From Nitrospira sp. (lineage in GTDB: Bacteria; Nitrospirota; Nitrospiria; Nitrospirales; Nitrospiraceae), in contig BQWY01000001.1 of NCBI GenBank assembly GCA_036984305.1, forward strand, positions 2,811,501 to 2,875,500: 64,000 nucleotides of DNA, read 5' to 3'. The translations under genes were made by a program, and so were the position numbers. The notes below the pieces were generated by a model that was not told the origin of the DNA, made no database searches, and saw only the letters and a program-made list of their open reading frames with translations. Below are positions 18,627 to 27,771 of this stretch, in pieces (position 1 is the first letter of the stretch; every line of letters starts with the position of its first letter).

Positions 18627-20192
18627 TCACCGGTCCGGACCATATGTACGGCGGGCGGTCCTTATTTCACTTATGTGCTTGTTGAGTGCTTTCCCATGTT
18701 CGGTCCCTCGAATGGCTCGCTCGTGTTGACGAGCGGACCGTTCGACTTTCTGCATTTCCGCCGTGAGCTGCCGAACGAGTCGCCGGCCTGGGACCGACAG
18801 CCAGCCGCGTTGCTGGTCCGCATAGACCAGATCTTTCAGGGAATAGCGAACTGATTCGCGCTCTTCCAGACATCGGAAACGTGCCCGTATCAGGTCTCGG
18901 TCGGAGAGCCCGAGCTTCTCCCACTGCCCCGGCTGCCTCCGCCCGAACTGCGAGAGCCGTTCGAACAGCAACGCTCCCATCGTAAATGTAAAGGTGGCAT
19001 GGAGAATGCCCCTCAGGGGACGCAGACTTCGTCTCCAAGGAGAGTAGAAGATTTCTTGATTGTCATCTCCTTTGTAGAACAGAGCCTTTCGCAAAAGCAG
19101 ATTCAAATGGTGATGACTGTTCTCATGAATCAAATCATCGACCAGATCGAGTTGGTTTCGGTCGAATAGATTGATGAAGGACAAACCGGGCCGATGCCGA
19201 TAGCTGAAACTGACGACGCCCTTGGCCCGAAGCGGAACCACTCTCGACGTGAGCAGCGCTAGGAGAGTATACCCCTCCGGCCAAGCCTGGTTGATCGCAG
19301 CGATCGCAGTGCGGATTCGTTCGCCAAGCCCAACCGGCGACGGGAAAACGCCCATCGGGACACGATAACGGTCATAGACGAGCGTCGGACCGAGTGTGAG
19401 ACCGCGACTCCAGTTTGGGTCGGGCTGAAGTATATAGACGGGCGGTCGACGGTCCCAATGCCATGTAAGATCGTGCTCCATCGTGCAAATGGTCGATTCC
19501 CCGTGGCCGGCACGCGCCGCAATCTTCGTGGGTGAAATAACGAATTGCGTCACCTTGCTATCGAATCGACTTCGGCGCCCGGACGATTTTGGAACGCGTA
19601 CGGTGGCCCCATCGAGTCCCACGGCCACCCTTCCGGCAACTTCGACTCGTTCGTAGTTGGCAGCGAGCGTGCCAGGGACCATCCATAGACGACGACCGGT
19701 TTCGCTGAGCCATCGACAGGGTAAGCCCGGCGCCAGCCAAAGCGATTCCTGGAGAATCTCTCTCGACAATCGACGGCACAGGCGATCGAGTCTTCCGGCA
19801 AGCCGATCAGGGTCCGGAGCACGCCTTGGGAAGAGATCGTCAAGATAGCTGTTTTCGTACAGTCTCTTCGCGCACTCGGCCAACAGCTGCTCGGAAAACT
19901 CAGGCACATCCCGCTCCTGCGCGAGCTGTCGGCGCACATCGACAAAGTAAACGAGATCGTTCAGGTTCTCGATCCATCCCACGACCTTCCAGTGATCGAA
20001 ATCGTGGAACTCGAGGGTGCGGCCGAGGAGCCGTAAGTACGCGACGGGTAGCGTGTGCGGAGCCCGTGGACCCGCATTCCGCGATTCCAGTTCGTCGCAT
20101 AAATCCCCCAGCAAGGTTCGCATGGAGGAACGGAATGCCCGAAGGAGCCGCGTGAGCGCGAGAGTATCGAAGAAGGAAGCCGACACGAACAA
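18627..20192 (-). CDS. HExxH-type putative peptide beta-hydroxylase (aKG-HExxH family)
   Basis: A 521-residue soluble protein. Near residues 350-410 it carries DLIHENSHHHLNL, an HExxH motif (H356, E357, H360), then YSPWRRSLRPLRGILHATF. This HExxH plus SPWR/RPL-G-LH arrangement is the mark of the family annotated as HEXXH-motif peptide modification proteins or aKG-HExxH-type peptide beta-hydroxylases, which act on ribosomally made peptides. The C-terminal 60 residues are a basic coiled helix rich in Arg and Gln. The start is uncertain: TTG 20192 has no ribosome site, and ATG at residue 23 is an alternative. No radical SAM or ATP-grasp gene is adjacent. Family call is fairly good; substrate unknown. 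Confidence 0.7.
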   Translation of the reverse strand: MFVSASFFDTLALTRLLRAFRSSMRTLLGDLCDELESRNAGPRAPHTLPVAYLRLLGRTLEFHDFDHWKVVGWIENLNDLVYFVDVRRQLAQERDVPEFSEQLLAECAKRLYENSYLDDLFPRRAPDPDRLAGRLDRLCRRLSREILQESLWLAPGLPCRWLSETGRRLWMVPGTLAANYERVEVAGRVAVGLDGATVRVPKSSGRRSRFDSKVTQFVISPTKIAARAGHGESTICTMEHDLTWHWDRRPPVYILQPDPNWSRGLTLGPTLVYDRYRVPMGVFPSPVGLGERIRTAIAAINQAWPEGYTLLALLTSRVVPLRAKGVVSFSYRHRPGLSFINLFDRNQLDLVDDLIHENSHHHLNLLLRKALFYKGDDNQEIFYSPWRRSLRPLRGILHATFTFTMGALLFERLSQFGRRQPGQWEKLGLSDRDLIRARFRCLEERESVRYSLKDLVYADQQRGWLSVPGRRLVRQLTAEMQKVERSARQHERAIRGTEHGKALNKHISEIRTARRTYGPDR

Positions 20193-20385
20193 ATATATGA
20201 GGTATGGATGAGCTGCTCACCCGGCGTCACCGGGGTTGTCGATACTGTAGCGAAAGGGAGACCGACGAGCAACCGTATGAACTCGGTGCGTTCTGACCGG
20301 CACGACCGACTCCATACACTCGCCCACCCCGCTGCGCCCTGGCACCTGGCTGCAGGGGGGTTGGGCTCCCATCGGCTGCATGACC

Positions 20386-20613
20386 TCACGCAGCCAACGG
20401 CGGATCGACCTCATCGTTATGTATGCCCACCGAGACCGTGACGAGCGGTGCCGCTAGCTTGGCGCGTTCGGCACGATGTTTTTCGATCAACGGATCCACG
20501 ATGTTGCCGCAAGCGACACAGCGCCAACTCTTCACCCACATCGGCCCCATAGTTTCTTTGATGTCTAGCAGGTGGTCACTGACCATGAGCCCTTGGCAGC
20601 GCGAGCACTTCAT
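20386..20613 (-). CDS. small zinc-ribbon protein
   Basis: A 75-residue protein with two CxxC pairs (C3/C6 and C32/C35), a zinc-ribbon arrangement like that in small nucleic-acid- or protein-binding factors. The C-terminal half has a basic helix (EKHRAERAKLAA) and a short strand. ATG 20613 has AAGGAGG 6 nt upstream, so the longer reading from 20643 is rejected. It lies upstream of the HExxH gene on the same strand with about 190 bp between. The function is not recognised. Confidence 0.75.
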   Translation of the reverse strand: MKCSRCQGLMVSDHLLDIKETMGPMWVKSWRCVACGNIVDPLIEKHRAERAKLAAPLVTVSVGIHNDEVDPPLAA

Positions 20614-20887
20614 ACGACACCTCCTTCGACGATTCGCCCTCACACTGTGGGACGAGCGGCTGACCTAGGCGCCTTCTCGCCCGCCTCCCCTCTTGGCACT
20701 TGTACTACGCAACCCCGGTGCCACGGGTGGACTACTTACGAGTAGGGGAAATCTGGGCCTTTTATTAAGAGCCAAATCTACCTACAATTGCGAGGTTGTG
20801 AATGTGCGCCGGAGCTGAGGAACACCGTGCCATGGGCACGCCACTCGACTGGTTGATATTCGGCAGATTTTCTACCACTTAGGGGTG

Positions 20888-22354
20888 ATGCCCTTGTCCT
20901 TGTCTGAAGCGGAAATTGGCGCTGTTGTCGCCGAAATTCGTCCTGCTGTGCTCCATGGATGGATCCAACGGGTATATCAGCCGTCCGACTATGGCATTGT
21001 TCTTGAAATTCGAGCGCCGGGGCGGACGCTCGATCTTTTGATATCGGCCCATCCCGGAACAACACGCCTCCACCTGGTCCGAAAGAAGCCTGCCAACCCC
21101 ATACATCCGCCGGCGTTTTGTCAGTACCTGAGAGCTCGCTTGCATGGAGCCCGCGTCGACAATGTGCGACTCGTGCCGCACGACCGGATCGTGGAAGTAG
21201 GGCTCCACGGCAAAGAGGGCGCGTATATCCTCATCGCCGAACTCACCGGTCGCTCCGCCAACCTTTGGCTGGTCGATACCGCCCGAAAAATCTTGGCACG
21301 GCTACGCCCAGCCGCCACCAACGTACAGGATGGGCTGCTGCGCCCAGAGTCGCAGCGAGGTCCGTCGCCATCCGTAACACGCCACCGCTTTGTCACGACG
21401 ACTGACGACGATGGGAGCGACGAGTTCCCGATCTCTCGGGCCATGGAAGCCCACTACACAGACCGCGAACAGCAAATCTTGCAGGAGTCGACACAACGCG
21501 AGCGAACGCTGGTACTCAAGCGAGCGGTCAAGAAGCTGACCCGTCGGATTGAAGCCCTCGAAAGCGATTTGGCCAAGGCCGAACGGTATCGAGGCTATGC
21601 CAGATACGGGGACTTGATCAAAGCCAACCTCGCCCAGGTTCGTAAAGGGCAGACGGAGGCCTCACTCATCGACTACTTCGATGAAGCGCTCCCGACTCTA
21701 TCCCTCCCGTTGGACCCGGTAAAATCACCGCAATCGAATATGGAGGAGTACTTTCGCAAGTATCGTAAGTACCTCACGGCCCAAAGCGAAATTGCGCCGC
21801 GCATCGCAACAGCACAGGCCGAGTTAATCCGCATCCGGCAGGAGTTGGATTCAATCGAACGCAGCACCTGGACTCCCCCTCACGATCGCCCTGTACGACG
21901 CGCGAACGTCGATGCACGGAGCGCCCCTCCTTCTGGAAGCCGCCACACGCAACGCAAGGGGCCCTTCCGTCGTTTTCAGTCGACCGACGGGTACCACATT
22001 TACGTGGGGTGCAACGCACGAGAGAACGAAGAGCTGACCCACCGCTTCGCCAACAGCGATGATGTATGGCTGCACGCGCGCGGAGTCCCCGGCTCTCATG
22101 TGATTGTGCGGGTACCCAAAGGAAGCGAGATCCCACCGGAGACCCTGCGCGATGCCGCCACACTGGCCCTGATCTACAGCGATTTGAAGAAGAGTGGAAA
22201 GGGCGAGGTGATCTATACACGCAAGAAATGGGTGAGGAAAACCAAAGGGCACTCAGCTGGGACCGTGTCGGTGACCCAGGAGAAGTCGCTGTTCGTGCAA
22301 CTCGACCGTGCCAGGATGGATCGTCTGAAGGGGCTGCGGGAGGAAAGGCCGTAG
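20888..22354 (+). CDS. rqcH: RqcH/NFACT family ribosome quality-control protein
   Basis: An NFACT (Rqc2/FbpA-like) protein of 488 residues. RqcH binds stalled 50S subunits and recruits tRNA-Ala to add alanine tails. The N-terminal domain shows IQRVYQPSDYGIVLEIR, LLISAHPGTTRLHL and the HDR motif (HDRIVEVGL), which matches the D-R pair needed for activity in Bacillus subtilis RqcH. Residues 190-330 are the coiled-coil arms. NFACT-R is at the end (HIYVGCNARENEELT, VWLHARGVPGSHV, then KKSGKGEVIYT). It is shorter than the usual 560-570 residues. ATG 20888 follows AGGGGTG directly with no spaced ribosome site; GTG 20885 is the alternative. Confidence 0.85.
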   Translation: MPLSLSEAEIGAVVAEIRPAVLHGWIQRVYQPSDYGIVLEIRAPGRTLDLLISAHPGTTRLHLVRKKPANPIHPPAFCQYLRARLHGARVDNVRLVPHDRIVEVGLHGKEGAYILIAELTGRSANLWLVDTARKILARLRPAATNVQDGLLRPESQRGPSPSVTRHRFVTTTDDDGSDEFPISRAMEAHYTDREQQILQESTQRERTLVLKRAVKKLTRRIEALESDLAKAERYRGYARYGDLIKANLAQVRKGQTEASLIDYFDEALPTLSLPLDPVKSPQSNMEEYFRKYRKYLTAQSEIAPRIATAQAELIRIRQELDSIERSTWTPPHDRPVRRANVDARSAPPSGSRHTQRKGPFRRFQSTDGYHIYVGCNARENEELTHRFANSDDVWLHARGVPGSHVIVRVPKGSEIPPETLRDAATLALIYSDLKKSGKGEVIYTRKKWVRKTKGHSAGTVSVTQEKSLFVQLDRARMDRLKGLREERP

Positions 22355-22592
22355 CCGAGCCAATCAACGGCTTACGGTCTGAAATGGAAGACCCTGAATA
22401 CCCTCACTACCACAAATCCGGGGCCATGGGTCGTCGCTCACGAGTCGTGCTGGCCAGTTTTGGCCTGGCGGCGAGGTCAATGACAGCCTCCAAACGCACG
22501 ATCAATTCTCAGACTCTGAAGCAGTTGTGGTGGAAACAGCAGCGAGTGGTCTAGTTTGAACTATCGCGACAATCCTGGTAGGGTGCCCAAAT

Positions 22593-24623
22593 ATGGGCAT
22601 GCCACCAACCAGCTCAGACCCCTTTTGCATCACCCGCACGCTCCTCCCCTGCCGAACCCTTGCAGACTTTGACCGCGTACTGGGAAAGGAGTTGGTGGCA
22701 GCACTCGGGTGCGATGTTGTAGGGCTATATCTGTATAGCGAATCGACGGGGGCTTTCTCGCCGATATCGAAACCCCTACTGGACCCGTCCTCACCGGGCT
22801 ACCTCATCGGGCAATTGCCAGCGGCCGGTACGCTCAAGGAGGCCACGATCCGAGAGGGTCAGGCGCTCGTGGAGCACGATGTCGGGCAATCCGCGTGGGC
22901 CGAGGCCAGCGCATTGGTGCACTCCCCTTTCCAAACTGCATCGGCCTTGACGCTCCCCATGACAGTCCCTCCATCGGCGGAACATCCACATCCACGGATC
23001 ATTGCGGTGGCGGGGGCCATCGCTGTCGATCGGCCGCATGCGTTTTCGGAGGACGATCGCCATTTTGTCGATTCGTTGGGAGCGCAGCTCGGACCTGTGC
23101 TCGAGGCGATTCTGGCTTCGGAAGAACGCGACGCGCTCATGGCCATCAACAGCCGGGTGGTCGTCGGCGCAATGACCCTGGAAGCGTTGATGCCGGTGGT
23201 GCAGGAGATGCTCCGCCGTGTCGTCAGGCAGGATATGACCGGCCTCGTGCGGTTCGTACAGTCCGCCGACGGCCCTTGGTTCGACATCGTCTACCGCGAC
23301 GGCGTACAGATCGATCTCGCACAACTCCGGGCTTTTCCTTTCGAGCGCATGGCTCCGGGCGAAATGCTCGCTACCGGCAAGCCGCTGCTCATCACGGGAC
23401 ACAATCACGAGCGCTTCCCCGAGCGCGCCTACATCGAATCGGTCGGAATCCGTTCCTGCGTTCTGTGCCCGCTGAGTGTTTGCGGAACGCCGTACGGATT
23501 TTTAGCCATCGGCAGTCACCGGCGCAACGCGTTTTCGGACCGTGACCTCGCCTTTGCCGAGCAGATCAGTTTTCACCTTTCGCAGGCCATCACCAACCTC
23601 ACGGCCTACGATGAAATCCGACAGCTCAAGGACCAGCTGGAGCAGGAGAACCTGTTCTTGAGGGAAGAGATGACGGCGTCTATGGATGTCTCCTCGCTGG
23701 TGGGTGAGAGTCCCGCGCTCCAGAAGGCACTGAAGGCCGTTGAGCAGGTTGCACCGACGGACTCTACCGTCCTGATCACCGGAGAAACGGGGACGGGCAA
23801 GGAGCTCGTGGCCCAGGCCGTCCATCAATTGTCGACGCGAAAAGACCGCCCCTTGATCACCGTGAATTGCGCAGCCCTGCCTCCGAGCCTGATCGAATCC
23901 GAGCTGTTCGGCCATGAAAAGGGCGCCTTCACTCATGCGACGGCCAGGAAACTCGGCCGCTTCGAACTGGCTGCCGGAGGCACCATCTTCCTGGATGAAG
24001 TCGGAGAATTGCCGGTGGAACTACAGGCGAAGCTGCTGCGCGTCTTGGAAGGAAGAGAGTTCGAGCGAGTCGGCGGCACGCAGACGCTGAAATTGGACAT
24101 CCGTGTGCTGGCAGCCACCAACGTCGACGTCGATCAAGCGATCGCGCAGGGTCGGCTTCGATCGGATCTCTACTACCGACTCAATGTGTTTCCGATTCGT
24201 ATGCCACCCCTGCGGGAACGTCGCGAAGATATTCCGGTGCTGGCGCGCCATTTTGCAAAGAAGCATGCCGAGCGCCATCGAAAATCCATTTCGCGGATCG
24301 CCAGCTCGACATTGAAGGCCCTTGCCGCCTACGACTGGCCCGGGAACGTGCGGGAATTGGAGCACGTCATCGAACGCGCTGTGATCGTGAGCCAGGGATC
24401 ACTTTTGACCGTGGAGGAATTCGGGAGAACCCATTGTACCCAGCAGAGGTCGGATGGACACCGAACGCTCGCCGATGCCGAACGTGCACACATCCTCGAC
24501 ACGCTGTCGCAGACCAACTGGGTCCTCGCCGGCAAGCACGGAGCGGCCGCTCGCCTCGGCATGAAGCGTTCGACCCTCCAGCACCGCATGAAGAAACTCG
24601 GCATCCGGCGCATCAAGACCTGA
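22593..24623 (+). CDS. GAF-AAA+-Fis regulator, sigma-54 activator type, with GAFTHA loop
   Basis: A 676-residue protein of FhlA-like layout: a GAF domain at about 20-180, a second GAF at about 190-345, the AAA+ ATPase at about 355-600 (Walker A GETGTGKE near residue 396, Walker B IFLDEVGE, arginine finger region LRSDLYYRL) and a Fis-type HTH at the end (GMKRSTLQHRM). The loop that touches sigma-54 normally reads GAFTGA. Here it is GAFTHA (residues 444-449, His 448 in place of Gly), while the other sigma-54 regulator in this window has the normal loop. The protein may activate poorly, use a different interaction, or be insensitive. No target is adjacent. A GGTAGGG ribosome site precedes the ATG. 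Confidence 0.85.
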   Translation: MGMPPTSSDPFCITRTLLPCRTLADFDRVLGKELVAALGCDVVGLYLYSESTGAFSPISKPLLDPSSPGYLIGQLPAAGTLKEATIREGQALVEHDVGQSAWAEASALVHSPFQTASALTLPMTVPPSAEHPHPRIIAVAGAIAVDRPHAFSEDDRHFVDSLGAQLGPVLEAILASEERDALMAINSRVVVGAMTLEALMPVVQEMLRRVVRQDMTGLVRFVQSADGPWFDIVYRDGVQIDLAQLRAFPFERMAPGEMLATGKPLLITGHNHERFPERAYIESVGIRSCVLCPLSVCGTPYGFLAIGSHRRNAFSDRDLAFAEQISFHLSQAITNLTAYDEIRQLKDQLEQENLFLREEMTASMDVSSLVGESPALQKALKAVEQVAPTDSTVLITGETGTGKELVAQAVHQLSTRKDRPLITVNCAALPPSLIESELFGHEKGAFTHATARKLGRFELAAGGTIFLDEVGELPVELQAKLLRVLEGREFERVGGTQTLKLDIRVLAATNVDVDQAIAQGRLRSDLYYRLNVFPIRMPPLRERREDIPVLARHFAKKHAERHRKSISRIASSTLKALAAYDWPGNVRELEHVIERAVIVSQGSLLTVEEFGRTHCTQQRSDGHRTLADAERAHILDTLSQTNWVLAGKHGAAARLGMKRSTLQHRMKKLGIRRIKT

Positions 24624-25422
24624 CCGTAAGCAACTTCCAGCCAACCTTTGTAACTGGCAAACGCCCAAGTGCGAGAAAACCGCCCGATGGTACTAGCCCG
24701 CAGAATATGATTGATTGCACTCTGTGCTTGAACAAGCTGGTGGTCATCACGACGCCACAGGAACAGCTATAGAAACTCTTTTTCTAAAGTCCAATCAAAG
24801 ATCTAACTTGCGGGCATTCCCGTGGCGGGCGGAACATTGACGGGAATCCACCATCAACAGCAGAGTTTGCCTTCGCCCCCTGAACCCGCGTGGTCATTTC
24901 ATCTCTGTAGCAGACTAAGGCTTCCTCGGGATCGTTTGCGTTCGTGTCTGTTATGTCTCGGACAAAACACACCCATTACTCCTCCCTTTCCAATTCCCAT
25001 GTAGGACTGGATGATTTCCCCACACCAGCAAAATCTATTGAGGCTGCTCTTGGCCTCCGCTAGCAATTGCTGCAGTTCAGCGGTTTCTGTCCAATCTTGG
25101 CCCTGATTTTCTCCGCCAGTATAAGGGTCAACAAACTAGGATATTTCATTGCTTCACTCCCGCCCATAGAAGCGATTCGCTTTCTACCTCAGGTCCAGCG
25201 AATTTCACCCAATGGGTCAGCGTCAATTAAGAACACCGAATTGTTACACGCATATCGCAGCCATCAAGTGCACTCGCCTAAAATACGGTTTTTGGCTCAC
25301 TCTTGGGTGACCGTATTTAGGCAAACCCTAGCGATAGCTGCCCGCCAGTGGGCAATCTCAATGTGTGCAGTTAGAGAGGACACAGCACCAAATCCTCTGG
25401 TCTGTATTGAGAAGTCAATACC
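24624..25422. other. gene-poor 0.8-kb gap, lower GC than surroundings
   Basis: No reading frame here has a ribosome site and a protein-like composition. The sequence is more AT-rich than its neighbours. A weak hairpin with a T-run (TAGAAACTCTTTTTCTA near 24772-24788) could end the regulator transcript. A strong inverted repeat sits at 25276-25322. It may hold the promoter of the exporter operon or a decayed insertion. I see no RNA gene. Confidence 0.4.
25276..25322. repeat. 47-nt inverted repeat upstream of the exporter operon
   Basis: The arms are GCCTAAAATACGG and CCGTATTTAGGC, complementary apart from one bulged A. Between them TCAC and GTGA can pair as an inner stem around a short loop. 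There is no T-tract, so it is not a standard terminator. It lies about 100 nt before the first gene of the exporter operon and may be an operator or an element remnant. Confidence 0.6.
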
Positions 25423-25908
25423 TTGATGCAAACTTCCGGATGGAGCGCAGTGCCGGCACTGTCCGTGCTCTCACCCAGGTTTATGCATACGAAGGCTCTT
25501 TCCTCACCTAACGACGTTCGGCATATCGTAGCCGAGTATTTGAAAGAGCGACGAGCGCACATCCTTCCTTCGGGCCAGGGCTCCCAGGATGGCCGTGTGT
25601 TTTCCTGGTGCGGTGAGGTACTCGATTTTCTCGTCGAGGGGATTGGCGAGCGCTTGGCAGTTCACGGTATCGCCTTCACGTCCCCGTTTCCTGGGCCCTT
25701 TCGTTTGTGGGACGAGGAGCGGAACCAGGACGGCACCCATGTGCGTCGATTTTGGACGACCGCCCTCGCACACGGATCGCCGATCGCGCGCCTATGCACC
25801 CTATTCTTTCATCGGCACGATCAGGTGCGGATCCCCGCCCCTCCCCACGTGATTGCGTATCCGATCGACGACCGCACAATGCTTCGATGGAAGGCCAAGA
25901 CAGGCTGA
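25423..25908 (+). CDS. unknown protein, first gene of exporter operon
   Basis: Up to 161 residues, not recognised. It is mainly soluble, with a Trp- and Pro-rich middle (FPGPFRLWDEERNQDG), a HDQVRIPAPPHVIAYP segment and no signal peptide. It ends 7 bp before the GTG start of the permease, and the three genes that follow overlap by 4 bp each, so it is probably part of the operon. The start is unsure: TTG 25423, ATG 25426 or ATG 25483. A role as cytosolic maturation or tailoring factor for the exported substrate is a guess from position. Confidence 0.5.
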   Translation: MMQTSGWSAVPALSVLSPRFMHTKALSSPNDVRHIVAEYLKERRAHILPSGQGSQDGRVFSWCGEVLDFLVEGIGERLAVHGIAFTSPFPGPFRLWDEERNQDGTHVRRFWTTALAHGSPIARLCTLFFHRHDQVRIPAPPHVIAYPIDDRTMLRWKAKTG

Positions 25909-25915
25909 TACGAAT

Positions 25916-27046
25916 GTGAACTACGTGGCGCTCAAGATGTTGTTCGGCGATCGCGCGAAGTACTTGATGCTGCTCTGTGGCCTCACCTTCGCCGTGATGC
26001 TGATCGTGCAGCAGGGATCGATCTTTTGGGGACTGATGATCTGGTCGCAATCGAGCATCAGCAACGTCAATGTGCCGATCTGGGTCACCGACCCTGGAAT
26101 CGGACAGGTCGACGAGGTCAAGCCGATCGCCGACACGACCGTCGACCGTGTCCGTAGCGTGTCCGGCGTCGAATGGGCGGTGCCGCTGTACAAAGGCCTG
26201 CTGCGCGCGCGACTCGCGAGCGGTAACTATCACCAGATCACCCTGACCGGTCTCGAATCGTCGACGCTGATCGGTAGACCCGCGGAAGTGCTGGAGGGCC
26301 AATTCGAGGATATCCGCCAGCCCGACGCCGTCGTGCTCGATCAATGGGCTGTCGAGCGGATGGGCGGCCCGTCGGTCGTGGGCATCGGAACCATTTTCGA
26401 ACTGAACGATAAAGTGGCTCGTGTGGTCGCAATTGCGAAGACTCAAAAGAGCTTCACCAACATTCCCGTCGTCTACACGACGTACGAACGGGCCATGCGG
26501 TACGTGCCCAGAGAGCGTCGGACCCTGGCCTACGTGTTGGCCAAACCCAGAGAAGGCGTGCCCGTGAACGAGGTCACCGACCGCATCGAACGCGAGACCG
26601 GTCTCGGTGCCTACACCGGCGAACAATTCGGCATGAAGACGATCCGCTGGGTCCTCAAGAACACCGGCATCGGCGTCAACTTCGGCACGACGATCCTACT
26701 CGGGTTTATCGTCGGCATGGCGATTGCCGGGCAGACGTTTTATCTCTTTACGGTTGAAAACCTCCGGCAGTTCGGAGCGCTCAAGGCAATGGGGACCTCG
26801 ACGTTCACCCTTGCTCGAATGATCCTCTTGCAGGCCTTCACGGTCGGACTCACCGGCTACGGTGTCGGAGTCGGGTTGGCCACGCTCTTTGGCGTGCTGG
26901 CGGCAAGCGGCGGCGGCCTGCCGTTCGTGGAAACCTGGCAGCTGCTCGTCCTGGTGCTGGTGGCGTTACTGGCCATCTGTACGGCGTCGGCATTGATTAG
27001 CATCATAAAATTGGCCCGTTTGGAACCGGGAATCGTCTTTCGATGA
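25916..27046 (+). CDS. DevC/MacB-type ABC exporter permease
   Basis: A 376-residue permease. It begins with NYVALKMLFGDRAKYLMLL and LIVQQGSIFWGL, a block typical of DevC proteins of the DevBCA exporter. The first helix is at about 15-40, a large periplasmic domain at 40-265, then three helices at 270-370 (MacB/FtsX-like core), ending in the basic tail KLARLEPGIVFR. I chose GTG 25916; an upstream ATG in the same frame at 25853 would overlap the previous gene by over 50 nt. With the next three genes it would form a tripartite inner-to-outer-membrane export machine. Substrates of DevBCA systems include glycolipids and siderophores; this one is unknown. Confidence 0.85.
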   Translation: MNYVALKMLFGDRAKYLMLLCGLTFAVMLIVQQGSIFWGLMIWSQSSISNVNVPIWVTDPGIGQVDEVKPIADTTVDRVRSVSGVEWAVPLYKGLLRARLASGNYHQITLTGLESSTLIGRPAEVLEGQFEDIRQPDAVVLDQWAVERMGGPSVVGIGTIFELNDKVARVVAIAKTQKSFTNIPVVYTTYERAMRYVPRERRTLAYVLAKPREGVPVNEVTDRIERETGLGAYTGEQFGMKTIRWVLKNTGIGVNFGTTILLGFIVGMAIAGQTFYLFTVENLRQFGALKAMGTSTFTLARMILLQAFTVGLTGYGVGVGLATLFGVLAASGGGLPFVETWQLLVLVLVALLAICTASALISIIKLARLEPGIVFR

Positions 27047-27771
27047 TCGACACGGACCCCAACACCACGCCGGCGGCCGTCCGGGCACGCGGGATCGTTA
27101 AGGCGTTCGGCTCGGGCGACACCAAGATCACTGTCCTCAAGGAGATCGACCTCGATGTGTACCTCGGTGAAATGCTGCTGCTCGTCGGCGAATCGGGCGG
27201 TGGAAAAACGACCTTGCTGTCGGCGATCGCCGGAATTTTGGACATCGACGCGGGGCATATCGAAGTGCTTGGCGTCCCAGTCAGCGATCTACCCGCAGGG
27301 CGGCGCACCAAGTTTCGCGGACAAACGATGGGATTTATCTATCAGCAGTTCAACCTGCTGCCCGCCTTGACGGCCGAGGAAAACGTCGCGGTGCCGCTCT
27401 TGATCCAGGGCCTTCGGCGTTCTGGAGCCCTCCGCCGCGCGCAGGCCATGCTCGACCGTGTCGGGCTCGGCGATCGCACACAGTTCCTTCCCAAGAACCT
27501 GTCCGGTGGTCAGCAGCAGCGCGTGGCCATTGCTCGCGCCCTCGTCAACGAGCCGCGTCTGTTGATCTGCGACGAGCCGACCGCAGCCTTGGACGGCCCG
27601 AACGGCCAGAAGATCATGGAGCTGCTCCGTGAGGTGGGTCGGGCCCCAGACCGATGCGTGGTCGTCGTCACACACGACAGTCGCATTTTTCGGTTCGGCG
27701 ACCGGATGGCTCGACTCACGGACGGACGGATCGAGAGCATCGAGCCCATCACTCCAGAGGGCACCGCATGA
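27043..27771 (+). CDS. ABC exporter ATPase, DevA/LolD-type
   Basis: A 242-residue ATP-binding subunit. Walker A is GESGGGKTT, the Q-loop is IYQQFNLLPALT, the signature is LSGGQQQRVAIARAL, Walker B is LLICDEPTAALD, and the H-loop is VVVTHD. The AENV block after the Q-loop is typical of the LolD/MacB branch that powers tripartite export. The start overlaps the permease stop in an ATGA arrangement, so translation is coupled. The final 15 residues after the H-loop are short, as usual for this branch. Confidence 0.92.
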   Translation: MIDTDPNTTPAAVRARGIVKAFGSGDTKITVLKEIDLDVYLGEMLLLVGESGGGKTTLLSAIAGILDIDAGHIEVLGVPVSDLPAGRRTKFRGQTMGFIYQQFNLLPALTAEENVAVPLLIQGLRRSGALRRAQAMLDRVGLGDRTQFLPKNLSGGQQQRVAIARALVNEPRLLICDEPTAALDGPNGQKIMELLREVGRAPDRCVVVVTHDSRIFRFGDRMARLTDGRIESIEPITPEGTA

